From Actinophytocola algeriensis (GTDB lineage: Bacteria > Actinomycetota > Actinomycetes > Mycobacteriales > Pseudonocardiaceae): 64,000 nucleotides of DNA. Location of the stretch: assembly GCF_014203735.1 (NCBI RefSeq), contig NZ_JACHJQ010000008.1, positions 393,787 to 457,786 of the forward strand, written 5' to 3'. A model generated the notes under the pieces. It had not been told where the DNA came from. It did not search any database and saw only the letters and a list, made by a program, of their open reading frames with translations. A program made the translations under genes and the position numbers. Below, one piece after another: positions 17,858-26,536 of the stretch; within the stretch, counting starts at the first letter, position 1, and each line of letters begins with the position of its first letter.

Positions 17858-17949
17858 CCGTCGCGGACCCAGATCCCGGTGTCCGGCCTGCTGTGGTCAC
17901 CACGGCCGTCGAACACCGCGCAGTTGACGAGGACCAGGTCCCCCACCAT
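17854..17949 (-). pseudogene. 31-residue N-terminal fragment resembling an amidohydrolase
   Basis: An ATG at 17949 with a strong Shine-Dalgarno sequence (GAGGAGG, five bases away) opens a frame of only 31 residues. LVLVNCAVFDGRGDHSRPD and then GIWVRDG resemble the beta-sandwich start of imidazolonepropionase-type amidohydrolases; the amidohydrolase at 31.6-32.7 kb begins in a similar way. The frame ends in TGA that overlaps the GTG of the EAD2 fragment (GTGA). The best explanation is a deletion joining the first codons of an amidohydrolase gene to the decayed EAD2-VMAP gene. A small leader peptide is the alternative. Confidence 0.4.
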
Positions 17950-17986
17950 GCACCTCCTCGTGGTCTGAGGACCAGTAAACATGGTG

Positions 17987-18017
17987 CTGCCGCCCGCCAC
18001 GTCGTGGCGGGCGGCAG
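17987..18017 (-). terminator. Long hairpin downstream of rox
   Basis: CTGCCGCCCGCCAC, a GTC loop and GTGGCGGGCGGCAG form a perfect 14-bp stem 27 bp after the rox stop codon. There is no long T tract, as is common for terminators of GC-rich actinobacteria. It separates rox from the decayed genes downstream. Confidence 0.6.
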
Positions 18018-18043
18018 GTCCTGCGAGGACGGTCAGCGGCGCG

Positions 18044-19567
<1,524 letters not shown>

Positions 19568-19582
19568 CTATAAGTTGGAAGT

Positions 19583-19608
19583 GGCAGGGAGTGGTCGTCG
19601 TCCCTGCC
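19583..19608 (-). terminator. Hairpin between the SDR transcript and the rox promoter
   Basis: GGCAGGGA, a 10-nt loop and TCCCTGCC form an 8-bp stem, followed on the plus strand by a T-rich stretch. It lies downstream of the minus-strand SDR gene and the small broken frame, so it may end that transcript before the rox promoter. The T tract is on the wrong side for this direction, which lowers confidence. Confidence 0.35.
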
Positions 19609-19638
19609 TTTGTTGTGCGCACAGTTGTCCCCCGGTCC

Positions 19639-19793
19639 TCAGCCCTTCAGCCAGACCGCGGCGCACTCCTCGATCCAGGACGCCAGGTCCGGCACGCCGT
19701 CGGTCGTCACCACGACTCGTTCCCGATGACGGAGATGTCGGCCGGGTCGGCGAACCACGGTGTGTGCCGGACGAAGTGCTCCCAGTCGCGCAT
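19639..19793 (-). pseudogene. Small frame interrupted by a frameshift, function unknown
   Basis: Downstream of the SDR gene, an ATG at 19793 opens a 28-residue frame (MRDWEHFVRHTPWFADPAD and a few more residues) that stops at 19707. The next frame continues over the same point with VVTTDGVPDLASWIEECAA and ends at 19639. Both halves have codon usage and composition of real protein, and together would give a product of about 52 residues. I do not recognise the family. Either the gene is broken by one frameshift, or only the 28-residue peptide is made. Confidence 0.3.
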
Positions 19794-19822
19794 GCCGCGA
19801 TCCTGCCAGCGCCGCCCCTCGC

Positions 19823-20563
19823 TCAGGCGTTGGTGCCGCCGTCGACGGTGATGCTCGTGCCGTTGACGAAGCGCCCGCCGGGGCCCGCGAGGAACGCGAC
19901 CGTGTTCGCGATGTCGGCGGCTTCGCCGTAGTGGCCCAGCGGGAGCAGCCCGCGCTGGTGGTCCGCGCCCTCCCCGTCGGCCGGGTTCATGTCCGTGTCG
20001 GTGGACCCGGGGTGCACGACGTTCGCGGTGATGCCGCGGGGGCCGAGGTCGCGGGCGAGGCCCTTGGTGAAGCCGTTCAGCGCGGACTTGCTCATCGCGT
20101 ACAGCGCGACCCCGGGGAACGGCACGTGCTCGGCGAGGTTGCTGCCGATGGACACGATCCGGCCGCCCTCGGTCATGTGCCGGACGGCCGCCTGGCTCGC
20201 GACGAAGACCGCGCGGGTGTGGATCGCGAGCGTGCGGTCGACCTCCTCGAGCGTGACGTCGTCGATCAGGCCGTACGGGAAGACGCCCGCGTTGTTGACC
20301 AGGATGTCGAACCGGCCGAACTCGGCCGCGGTCCGCTCGACGGACCGCACCACCGCGTCGGCGTCGGTGTTGTCGGCCCCGATCGCCAGTGCGCGGCCGC
20401 CGTGGTCGGCGATCTTCTCGACCACCTCGTCCGCGTGGTCCTTCGCGGTGACGTAGGTGATCGCCACGTCGGCCCCCAGCTCCGCGAGCCGCAGGGCGAC
20501 GGCCGCCCCGATCCCCCGGCTGCCACCGGTCACGAGCGCGGCCCTGCCTGCCAGTTCTGGCAT
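19823..20563 (-). CDS. SDR-family oxidoreductase (FabG-like)
   Basis: This is a classical 246-residue short-chain dehydrogenase/reductase. It has the NAD(P) loop TGGSRGIG (12-19), NNAG in ILVNNAGVFPYG, Ser in IVSIGSN, and the catalytic YxxxK in ALYAMSKSALNGF. The C-terminal GGRFVNGTSITVDGGTNA is also typical. The substrate is not evident; related enzymes reduce quinones, sugars or keto-acyl groups. It is divergent from a TetR-family gene, with repeated GATACA-type sequences in the shared promoter region, so the regulator probably controls it. No active-site residue is missing. Confidence 0.9.
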   Translation of the reverse strand: MPELAGRAALVTGGSRGIGAAVALRLAELGADVAITYVTAKDHADEVVEKIADHGGRALAIGADNTDADAVVRSVERTAAEFGRFDILVNNAGVFPYGLIDDVTLEEVDRTLAIHTRAVFVASQAAVRHMTEGGRIVSIGSNLAEHVPFPGVALYAMSKSALNGFTKGLARDLGPRGITANVVHPGSTDTDMNPADGEGADHQRGLLPLGHYGEAADIANTVAFLAGPGGRFVNGTSITVDGGTNA

Positions 20564-20586
20564 CGTTCCTCATTTCTGTGCTGATT

Positions 20587-20655
20587 GATACATAAATACC
20601 GTGCCCGGCGTACGCTACGGGTGTCAAGGTTTTTTGTGTCACTCGATACAGAAAT
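20587..20655. promoter_or_regulatory. Paired direct repeats in the SDR-TetR divergent promoter region
   Basis: GATACATAAAT at 20587-20597 and GATACAGAAAT at 20645-20655 are identical in 10 of 11 positions and lie 58 bp apart. One is near the SDR start and the other near the TetR start. In this GC-rich DNA such AT-rich repeats are unlikely by chance. They are good candidates for binding sites of the TetR protein on both promoters. Confidence 0.5.
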
Positions 20656-20667
20656 GGATGGCTCGTG

Positions 20668-21276
20668 ATGGCCGGCCGGGGCAGACCACGCACCTTCGAC
20701 CGCGCGGCGGCGCTGCGCGACGCCATGACGGTGTTCTGGGAGCACGGCTACGAGGGCGCGGCGATGGCCGACCTCACCGGGGCCATGGGCATCAACTCCC
20801 CCAGCCTCTACGCCGCGTTCGGCTCGAAGGAGGAGCTGTTCCGCGAGGCGGTCGCCCTCTACGAGCAGACCGAGGGCGCCGCGGCCATGGCGGCACTGGC
20901 CACCGGCCCCACCGCCAGGGCCGCGATCGCGGGCGCCCTGCACGCGAACGCCGTCGCCTACACCGAACCGGACAACCCGCGTGGCTGCATGATCGTCCTG
21001 GCGGCCACGACGTACACCGAACGCAGCGAGCAGGTCCGCGACCACCTGGCCGGGCTCCGCAGGGGCATGGAACGCCTCTTCCAGGACCGGGTCGACCGCG
21101 GCATCGCCGACGGCGACGTGCCCGCGGGGGTCGACGCGGCTGGGGTCGCCGCCTTCTACAACGCGGTCATGGAGGGCATGTCGGTGCAGGCCCGCGACGG
21201 CGCGAGCCGGGCCGCGCTGATCGCGGTCGCGAAGCGCGCCGACGCCGCGTGGGACGTGGTCACGGCCGCGGGGTGA
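20668..21276 (+). CDS. TetR/AcrR-family transcriptional regulator
   Basis: The 202-residue product has an N-terminal helix-turn-helix (RAAALRDAMTVFWEHGYEG, then INSPSLYAAFGSKEELFREA) typical of TetR repressors of the AcrR/YxaF branch. An all-helical ligand domain follows, containing NPRGCMIVLAAT, characteristic of that branch, and a single Cys. ATG at 20668 and GTG at 20665 are both possible starts. It is divergent from the SDR gene and likely represses it and itself through the GATACA repeats. Its stop lies 3 bp from the end of the convergent patatin gene. Confidence 0.9.
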   Translation: MAGRGRPRTFDRAAALRDAMTVFWEHGYEGAAMADLTGAMGINSPSLYAAFGSKEELFREAVALYEQTEGAAAMAALATGPTARAAIAGALHANAVAYTEPDNPRGCMIVLAATTYTERSEQVRDHLAGLRRGMERLFQDRVDRGIADGDVPAGVDAAGVAAFYNAVMEGMSVQARDGASRAALIAVAKRADAAWDVVTAAG

Positions 21277-21279
21277 GGT

Positions 21280-22170
21280 TCACCGTCCACGCGGGGCCGT
21301 CCCCGGCCGGGCGCGCGGGCCACCTTCGGCAGGGGTTGAGCCCCACCAGCGGACCGCCGCGGCCGCGGCGGCCGGGGCCTGCGCGAGACCGGCTCGCGCG
21401 GCCGGGGTGCGGACGGCCGGGTCGAGCGGGTCACCGGCGAAGATCGCGGCGGCCCGCTCGTCCGGCACGACCACCTCGACGTGCGCGCCGCGCGCGGTCA
21501 GCATGGCGACCTGCGGCCCGGTCGACGGGTCCGCGACCGGCGCCACGACCAGGACCCGGTCGTACCCGGCGGCCAGGTCGACGTTGTTGAGCGACCGGAC
21601 CCCGCCGTCGACGTACCGGCCGCCGCCGATCGTGACCGGTGGCCACACGCCCGGCACCGCGCAGCTGGCGGCGACGGCGTCGACCAGGCCCACCCCGGAC
21701 GCCCGGTCGAACACGACCGGCTCGCCGGTGATCGCGTCGACGGCGACCACGGCGAGCGGCCGCACGGGCCAGTCGTGCACGGGCAGCCGGGCGGCGATCA
21801 CGGCCAGCCGTTCCGGTTCGGGCACGGTGTCGGCGGCGAGCGCGAGCCTGCCCTGCTGCCGCCGCAGCTCGGCCGGGTCGGCGGGCTCCTCGGTCGCGGC
21901 GGTCAGCTCCTCCCACAGCGCCAGGTGGGACGAGCCGGAGGGCGCGATCTCCCGGTTCTGCCGCGCCGGGTCGACCTGCCTGGCGAGCATGTCGGACACG
22001 GGCACGCCGGTCGCGAGCTGTGTCGCGACGACCGACCCGGCCGACGTGCCGAGCACGAAGTCCGCACCCGCCACGTCGACCCCGGCGTCCGCGAACCCGG
22101 CGAGCAGACCCGCCTCCCATGCGATGCCTGCGAGCCCGCCACCACCGAGGACCAGCGCACGTGTCGTCAT
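21280..22170 (-). CDS. Patatin-like phospholipase family protein
   Basis: The 296-residue protein has the three hallmarks of patatin lipid acyl hydrolases. These are the glycine-rich oxyanion loop LGGGGLAGIAWEAG (8-21), the nucleophile elbow GTSAG with Ser43, and the catalytic Asp in YVDGGV (Asp188). There is no signal peptide, so it probably acts on membrane lipids from the cytoplasm. A Pro/Ala/Gly-rich tail follows the domain. It is 24 bp from the ABC permease gene upstream on the same strand and could be read through from it. The physiological substrate is unknown. Confidence 0.88.
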   Translation of the reverse strand: MTTRALVLGGGGLAGIAWEAGLLAGFADAGVDVAGADFVLGTSAGSVVATQLATGVPVSDMLARQVDPARQNREIAPSGSSHLALWEELTAATEEPADPAELRRQQGRLALAADTVPEPERLAVIAARLPVHDWPVRPLAVVAVDAITGEPVVFDRASGVGLVDAVAASCAVPGVWPPVTIGGGRYVDGGVRSLNNVDLAAGYDRVLVVAPVADPSTGPQVAMLTARGAHVEVVVPDERAAAIFAGDPLDPAVRTPAARAGLAQAPAAAAAAVRWWGSTPAEGGPRARPGTAPRGR

Positions 22171-22194
22171 GCCGCGATGATGGCACGCGGCCGG

Positions 22195-23280
22195 TCAGTC
22201 GGCGTGTGCCCAGGCCTTCGTCAGCCTCACCCTGGTGCCGGTCTGCAGCAGCGAACCCGAGTACACCCGGCTCGCCAGCAGGACGATCAGCACGACCGAC
22301 GCGGCGAGCAAACCCAGTGCCGCCAACGGTTCCCACACCTGCGCCTCGTTCGCGAACAACCGGACGGGCATCGCGATCGCCGCCGAGAAGGGCACATAGG
22401 ACAGCACGGTCATCACGGTCGCGTTGTCGGAGAAGAACATCACCGCGAAGTACGGGCCCATCACCAGCATCATCACCACGCCGGTCGTGGACCCGAGGTC
22501 CTCCTGCCTGCTCACGAGCGAACCCGTGACCGCCCACATCGCGGCCAGCAACACGAAACCCAGGCACAGGAACGGCACGAACCACCCCAGCGCGGGCGCC
22601 ATGACTTTCAGCAGCTCGGCCTGGCCGCCGATGCCGAGCGCGATCGGCGTGGCCACCGCGACCACCACCACCTGGCCGAGTGTCAGCAGCGCGTGCCCGA
22701 CGATCTTGCCTGCGAGCAGTGCCCGCACGGGGATCGTCGCGACGAGGATCTCCACGATCCTCGTCTGCTTCTCGGTGACCGTGCTCTGCGCGATCGCGAT
22801 GCCGCCGACGCCGAACATGAGGAACAGCACGGCGAACACCATGATCACGACCTGCCGCTCCCCCTGCCCGACCGCCGCGGGGTCGAGCAGGTCCACTGGC
22901 GGCGCGACGGACAGCTGCGCGACGATGTCGTCGGGTGCGTTGTCGAGAGCCACCACCCGCACGCCGCCCGGCGAGTCGCCGGAGTCGTCCGGCACGATCG
23001 CCGCGTCGACCTCCTCGGACCGGACGAGCTCCTCGGCGGCCGCGACGTCGGCGACCTCGCGGACCTCGAGGTCGGCGCCCGCCAGCACCCGCGACACCTC
23101 CGGACCGACGGCGGCGACCTTGTCGGGGCCGTTGCCGAACACCGTGGGCAGGATCGAGAACGCGAAGATCCCGGCCACGATGACCCCCAGGCCGATCCAG
23201 AACCCCTTGGTGCCGAGGGTCGCCTTGATCTCCCGCTCGGCGACCAGCCGCGTCGCCGACGAGAACGAGCTGCTCGCCAT
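22195..23280 (-). CDS. ABC-2 type exporter permease (NatB-like)
   Basis: The 361-residue membrane protein has an N-terminal transmembrane segment (FWIGLGVIVAGIFAFSILP), a large extracytoplasmic domain of about 130 residues, and five more hydrophobic segments in the C-terminal half, including VIMVFAVLFLMFGVGGIAIAQ. This is the layout of NatB/YhaP-type ABC-2 permeases, in which the extruded substrate is often sodium or a toxic amphiphile. The ATG directly follows the end of the ATPase gene, sharing one base (TGATG). It forms an exporter with that ATPase. The substrate is inferred only by family. Confidence 0.85.
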   Translation of the reverse strand: MASSSFSSATRLVAEREIKATLGTKGFWIGLGVIVAGIFAFSILPTVFGNGPDKVAAVGPEVSRVLAGADLEVREVADVAAAEELVRSEEVDAAIVPDDSGDSPGGVRVVALDNAPDDIVAQLSVAPPVDLLDPAAVGQGERQVVIMVFAVLFLMFGVGGIAIAQSTVTEKQTRIVEILVATIPVRALLAGKIVGHALLTLGQVVVVAVATPIALGIGGQAELLKVMAPALGWFVPFLCLGFVLLAAMWAVTGSLVSRQEDLGSTTGVVMMLVMGPYFAVMFFSDNATVMTVLSYVPFSAAIAMPVRLFANEAQVWEPLAALGLLAASVVLIVLLASRVYSGSLLQTGTRVRLTKAWAHAD

Positions 23281-24170
23281 CAGATGACCTCCTTGAAGAT
23301 CTCGTCGAGGGACGGCACGACCGGGGCGAAGCTGCGGACCTCGCCCCGCCGCAGCGCCGCGGCCAGCACCTGCTGGTCGACGCGGCCGCCGTTCGTGTCG
23401 GTCAGGTCGAACACCACGCGGGGTCCGTCGAGGTCGACGATCCGCACGCCGGGGTGGTCCCGCAGCCAGCCGGCGTCGGCGCCGACGACCAGCTGGAACC
23501 GCGCCGACCCGTACTGCGCGCGCAGCTCGTCCCGCGCTCCCGCGGCGGCGATCGTGCCGCCGGAGAGGATCACCACGTCGTCGCAGAGGCGTTCGACGAC
23601 CGCGAGCTGATGGCTCGAGAACAGCACCGGCACCCCGGCGGCGGCCCGCTCACGCAGCACCGCCAGCACGGTCTCGACGGCGATCGGGTCCAAGCCGGAG
23701 AAGGGTTCGTCCAGGATCAGCGCGTCCGGCTCGTGCACCAGCGCGGCGGCCACCTGCACGCGCTGCTGGTTGCCGAGCGAGAGCGCCTCCAGCTTGTCGT
23801 CCGCGCGTGCGGTCAGCTCCAGCTGCTCCAGCAGGCGGCTCGTGTTCGTGTTCGCCTGCTCCTCGGTCAGCCCGTGCAGCCGGGCGAGCCAGACGATCTG
23901 CTCGGCCACCTTCATCTTCGGGTACAGCCCGCGTTCCTCCGGCATGTAGCCGAACCGCTGCCGCACCGGCTGCGTCACCGGCGCCCCGTTCCACGTCACC
24001 GACCCGCCCTGCGGCGCGAGCACCCCGAGGATGATCCGCATCGTCGTGGTCTTGCCGGACCCGTTCGCGCCGAGGAACCCGGTCATCCGACCGGGACGAA
24101 CGTCGAACGACACCCGGTCGAGCACGCGGTGGTCGCCGAAGCTCCGGCTGATGGTCGTCACCTTCAACAT
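23280..24170 (-). CDS. ABC transporter ATP-binding protein (NatA-like)
   Basis: The 296-residue ATPase has Walker A GANGSGKTT (34-42), the signature LSLGNQQRVQVAAAL, Walker B ALILDEPFSGLDP and the switch His in LFSSHQL. A C-terminal extension ending in APVVPSLDEIFKEVI is typical of DrrA/NatA-type exporter ATPases. The signature has Leu-Gly-Asn instead of the commoner Ser-Gly-Gly. It is the first gene of the two-gene exporter operon. A two-component system is encoded just upstream on the same strand and may control it. Confidence 0.93.
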   Translation of the reverse strand: MLKVTTISRSFGDHRVLDRVSFDVRPGRMTGFLGANGSGKTTTMRIILGVLAPQGGSVTWNGAPVTQPVRQRFGYMPEERGLYPKMKVAEQIVWLARLHGLTEEQANTNTSRLLEQLELTARADDKLEALSLGNQQRVQVAAALVHEPDALILDEPFSGLDPIAVETVLAVLRERAAAGVPVLFSSHQLAVVERLCDDVVILSGGTIAAAGARDELRAQYGSARFQLVVGADAGWLRDHPGVRIVDLDGPRVVFDLTDTNGGRVDQQVLAAALRRGEVRSFAPVVPSLDEIFKEVI

Positions 24171-24242
24171 GCCACAACGCTAGGGAACCGACCCCCTGCC
24201 GCGCGTCCGGCGCACGACCGACCGCCGGGTCCCCCGCGCGGA

Positions 24243-24908
24243 CTACGCGAAGGGCTCGGCCCCGCCCGGCGCGACGATGCCGCGTTCGTACGCGAAGACG
24301 ACGGCGTGCGTGCGGTCCCGCAGACCGAGCTTGGCCAGCACCCGCGACACGTGCGTCTTCACGGTCGCCTCCCCCAGGTACAGCTCGGCGGCGATCTCGG
24401 CGTTGCTCGCGCCCCGGGCGAGCTGGACCAGCACCTCGAACTCGCGGTCGGTCAGCTCCGGTGGCCGGTGCGCCCGGACGGGCGGGGCGGCCGTCGAGAA
24501 CCGTGCGATGACGCGGCGCGTGACCTCGGGCGACAACAGCCCGTCGCCGCGTGCGACGACGCGGACCGCGTCGACCAGGTCCTCCGGTGAGGCGTTCTTG
24601 AGCAGGAACCCGCTCGCCCCGGCCCGCAGCGCCTCGAACAGGTAGTCCTCGCTGTCGAACGTGGTGAGGATGACGACTTTGGTGTCCACGGTGGCGAGGA
24701 TGCGGCGAGTGGCCTCCAGGCCGTCGACGCCCGGCATCTGCACGTCCATCAGCACCACGTCCGGGTGCAGCCGGGTGGCCAGCTCCACCGCGGCGAGCCC
24801 GTCGCCCGCCTCGCCCGCGACCTCGAGGTCGTCCTCCATCCCGAGGATGACCCGGAACCCCGCGCGGACGAGGTCCTGGTCGTCGGCGAGCAGCACCCGC
24901 AAGGTCAC
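24243..24908 (-). CDS. NarL/LuxR-type response regulator
   Basis: The 221-residue protein has an N-terminal receiver domain with acidic pocket residues Asp9/Asp10, the phosphorylated Asp55 in VVLMDVQMPG and the conserved Lys in FLLKNASPEDL. A C-terminal LuxR helix-turn-helix follows (ELTDREFEVLVQLARG; YLGEATVKTHVSRVLAKLGL). It starts inside the end of the kinase gene (ATGA overlap at 24905-24908), so the two are translationally coupled. Likely targets are the exporter genes that follow on the same strand. Confidence 0.94.
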   Translation of the reverse strand: MTLRVLLADDQDLVRAGFRVILGMEDDLEVAGEAGDGLAAVELATRLHPDVVLMDVQMPGVDGLEATRRILATVDTKVVILTTFDSEDYLFEALRAGASGFLLKNASPEDLVDAVRVVARGDGLLSPEVTRRVIARFSTAAPPVRAHRPPELTDREFEVLVQLARGASNAEIAAELYLGEATVKTHVSRVLAKLGLRDRTHAVVFAYERGIVAPGGAEPFA

Positions 24909-26197
24909 GTCACACCGTCCTCTGTGGCCGGTCGCGCGCCCACCGGCAGGCTCGCGCGGACCCGGTAGCCGACGTCCCTGCGCGGTCCGGCCTCCAGCTC
25001 ACCTCCGTGGACCGCGACCCGCTCCCGCATGCCCGCGAGCCCGAAACCGTTGCCGTCGGGCCGGTTCGCCGCACCTCGGCCGTCGTCGGTGACCTCGACC
25101 TCCAGTGTGCTGTCGAGGTAGCGGACGCGGACCTCGGCGGTGCGCGCACCCGCGTGCTTGACCACGTTGGTCAGCGCCTCCTGCACGACCCGGTAGGCCG
25201 ACACCGCCACCCCTTCCGGCACCGGCCTCGGCTCGCCGTACACGCCGTGCCGGACCTCGAGACCCGCCGACCGGGCCGAGGACACCAGCTCAGGCAGCCG
25301 GTCCAGTCCTGGCGAGGTCGTGTCCTCCTGCTCGCTGTCCTCGGCACGCAGCACCCCGAGCAGGCCGCGCAGCTCGCCGATGGCGGTCCTGGCGGTCTGC
25401 TCGACCGTCCGCAGCGCGGTGCGGGCGAGGCCGGCGTCCTTGTCGAGGGCCCGTCGCGCCGCACCGGCCTGCACACCCATCACCGACACGTGGTGGGCGA
25501 CCACGTCGTGCAGGTCGCGGGCGATCCGCACGCGTTCGGCGATGATCGCGCCGCGGGTGTTCTGCTCCTGCGACGCGCGCAGCTCTTCGGCCCGCCATTC
25601 GAGCTCGGCCCGCCTGCGCGCGGAGAGCCACGCGAGGTTGCCGAACCAGTACGCGGCGGCGAAGAACATCACGTTGAACACGAAGCCGTACAGGATCGAC
25701 GCGAACATCGGGTCGAGCGGCCCCGCCGCATCGGTGAACTCCGTCGAGTCCGGCCACGGCAGCGACAGGATCATGGAGACCACCATCCAGCCGAACATCA
25801 CGACGATCACGCCGATGCGCGACCAGCTCGCGATCGTCCGGTTCCGCTCCCACGCGCCCTCGGTGTAGATCGCGAGGAACAGCACGATCGACGGGATGAG
25901 GTTGTCGCCGATCTGCCGGACCTGCGCGGCGATGAACAACACGGAGACCACGACCAGCACGGCGAACGGGTACCGGCGCCGCCAGACGAGCGGCACCGGC
26001 AGCGCCACGCTCCAGATCAGCTGCTCGGAGAGTCCGGGGGCGGCGCCGAAGATGAACGCGCCCATGCTGTTGATGAGCACGGTCATGCCCAGCGCGCCGA
26101 CCAGCACCGCGGCCGCGATCCCGATGTCGAGCCGCTGCTGGGCCGGTGTGGGCCCGGGCCGCCGCCACCTGTGCCAGTCCGGTTCCTCCCGCCCCAT
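24905..26197 (-). CDS. Sensor histidine kinase (HisKA_3 type)
   Basis: The 430-residue protein has an N-terminal membrane domain with about five or six hydrophobic segments within residues 25-200. The dimerisation and phosphoacceptor motif is ARDLHDVVAHHVSVM, and the C-terminal ATPase shows VVQEALTNVVKHA and TDDGRG with GFGLAGMRERV. This is the standard partner of NarL-type regulators. The sensed signal is unknown; the short loops suggest sensing within the membrane, as in exporter-linked systems. ATG at 26197 is chosen; an open frame further upstream holds a fragment of an unrelated cellulose-binding domain. Confidence 0.92.
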   Translation of the reverse strand: MGREEPDWHRWRRPGPTPAQQRLDIGIAAAVLVGALGMTVLINSMGAFIFGAAPGLSEQLIWSVALPVPLVWRRRYPFAVLVVVSVLFIAAQVRQIGDNLIPSIVLFLAIYTEGAWERNRTIASWSRIGVIVVMFGWMVVSMILSLPWPDSTEFTDAAGPLDPMFASILYGFVFNVMFFAAAYWFGNLAWLSARRRAELEWRAEELRASQEQNTRGAIIAERVRIARDLHDVVAHHVSVMGVQAGAARRALDKDAGLARTALRTVEQTARTAIGELRGLLGVLRAEDSEQEDTTSPGLDRLPELVSSARSAGLEVRHGVYGEPRPVPEGVAVSAYRVVQEALTNVVKHAGARTAEVRVRYLDSTLEVEVTDDGRGAANRPDGNGFGLAGMRERVAVHGGELEAGPRRDVGYRVRASLPVGARPATEDGVT

Positions 26198-26239
26198 GCG
26201 GGCCAAGGTAGCGCACTCCTCGGGCGGCCACGCAGGTCG

Positions 26240-26371
26240 CGGTCGCGGGTTGGTGCCCGACCAGCTCGCCAGGAAGCCGAAGGTGGCCGACGCGCCCGGT
26301 GCCGGCGCACCGTGCCAGCCGGCGTTCCGCGCGGTCACCGCCGCACCGCTCTGCGTGACGGTCGCTTCCAC
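26240..26371 (-). pseudogene. Fragment of a family 2 carbohydrate-binding module
   Basis: In the 340-bp gap between the kinase and the glycoside hydrolase, the minus strand encodes VTQSGAAVTARNAGW and then APGASATFGFLASWSGTNP. This is the C-terminal half of a CBM2 domain, in the same order as the intact CBM2 of the neighbouring hydrolase (TWSQSGTTVTATN, LAPGASTTAGF). No start, no N-terminal half and no catalytic domain are visible. It is a remnant of a lost secreted hydrolase gene. The fragment reads into the kinase gene in the same frame, which must not be mistaken for a longer kinase N-terminus. Confidence 0.6.
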
Positions 26372-26495
26372 GCCTGGCCGCCCCACTGGTCCACCACCGT
26401 GCATCAGCACTGTCGGTCACCGCCACCTGTTCGGCCCAGCCCCCGATGATCAGGACCGCGTGCGCCCGTTGACAAAACACCGGAACTACCGGAGC

Positions 26496-26511
26496 CTGGG
26501 AGCGCTCCCAG
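26496..26511 (+). promoter_or_regulatory. CebR-type operator upstream of the glycoside hydrolase
   Basis: CTGGGAGCGCTCCCAG is a perfect palindrome whose 14-bp core, TGGGAGCGCTCCCA, is the operator of the LacI-family cellobiose/cellulose regulator CebR of streptomycetes. It lies 26 bp before the ATG of the secreted hydrolase and downstream of a TTGACA sequence (26469-26474) that could be the -35 box. The operator would then cover the -10 region or the transcription start, fitting repression relieved by cello-oligosaccharides. Confidence 0.8.
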
Positions 26512-26536
26512 AGACCGCTGTCGACGAGGACGAACC

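Noticed and set aside
16908-17860. Several separate small genes on the minus strand between the phosphatase-like gene and rox
   Set aside because: The pieces are colinear parts of one EAD2-VMAP protein split by a stop and two frameshifts, so I report one pseudogene.
24905-26410. Longer N-terminus for the histidine kinase, from a start at 26410
   Set aside because: The extra 71 residues are a CBM2 fragment that makes no sense before a membrane kinase; the ATG at 26197 fits the family.
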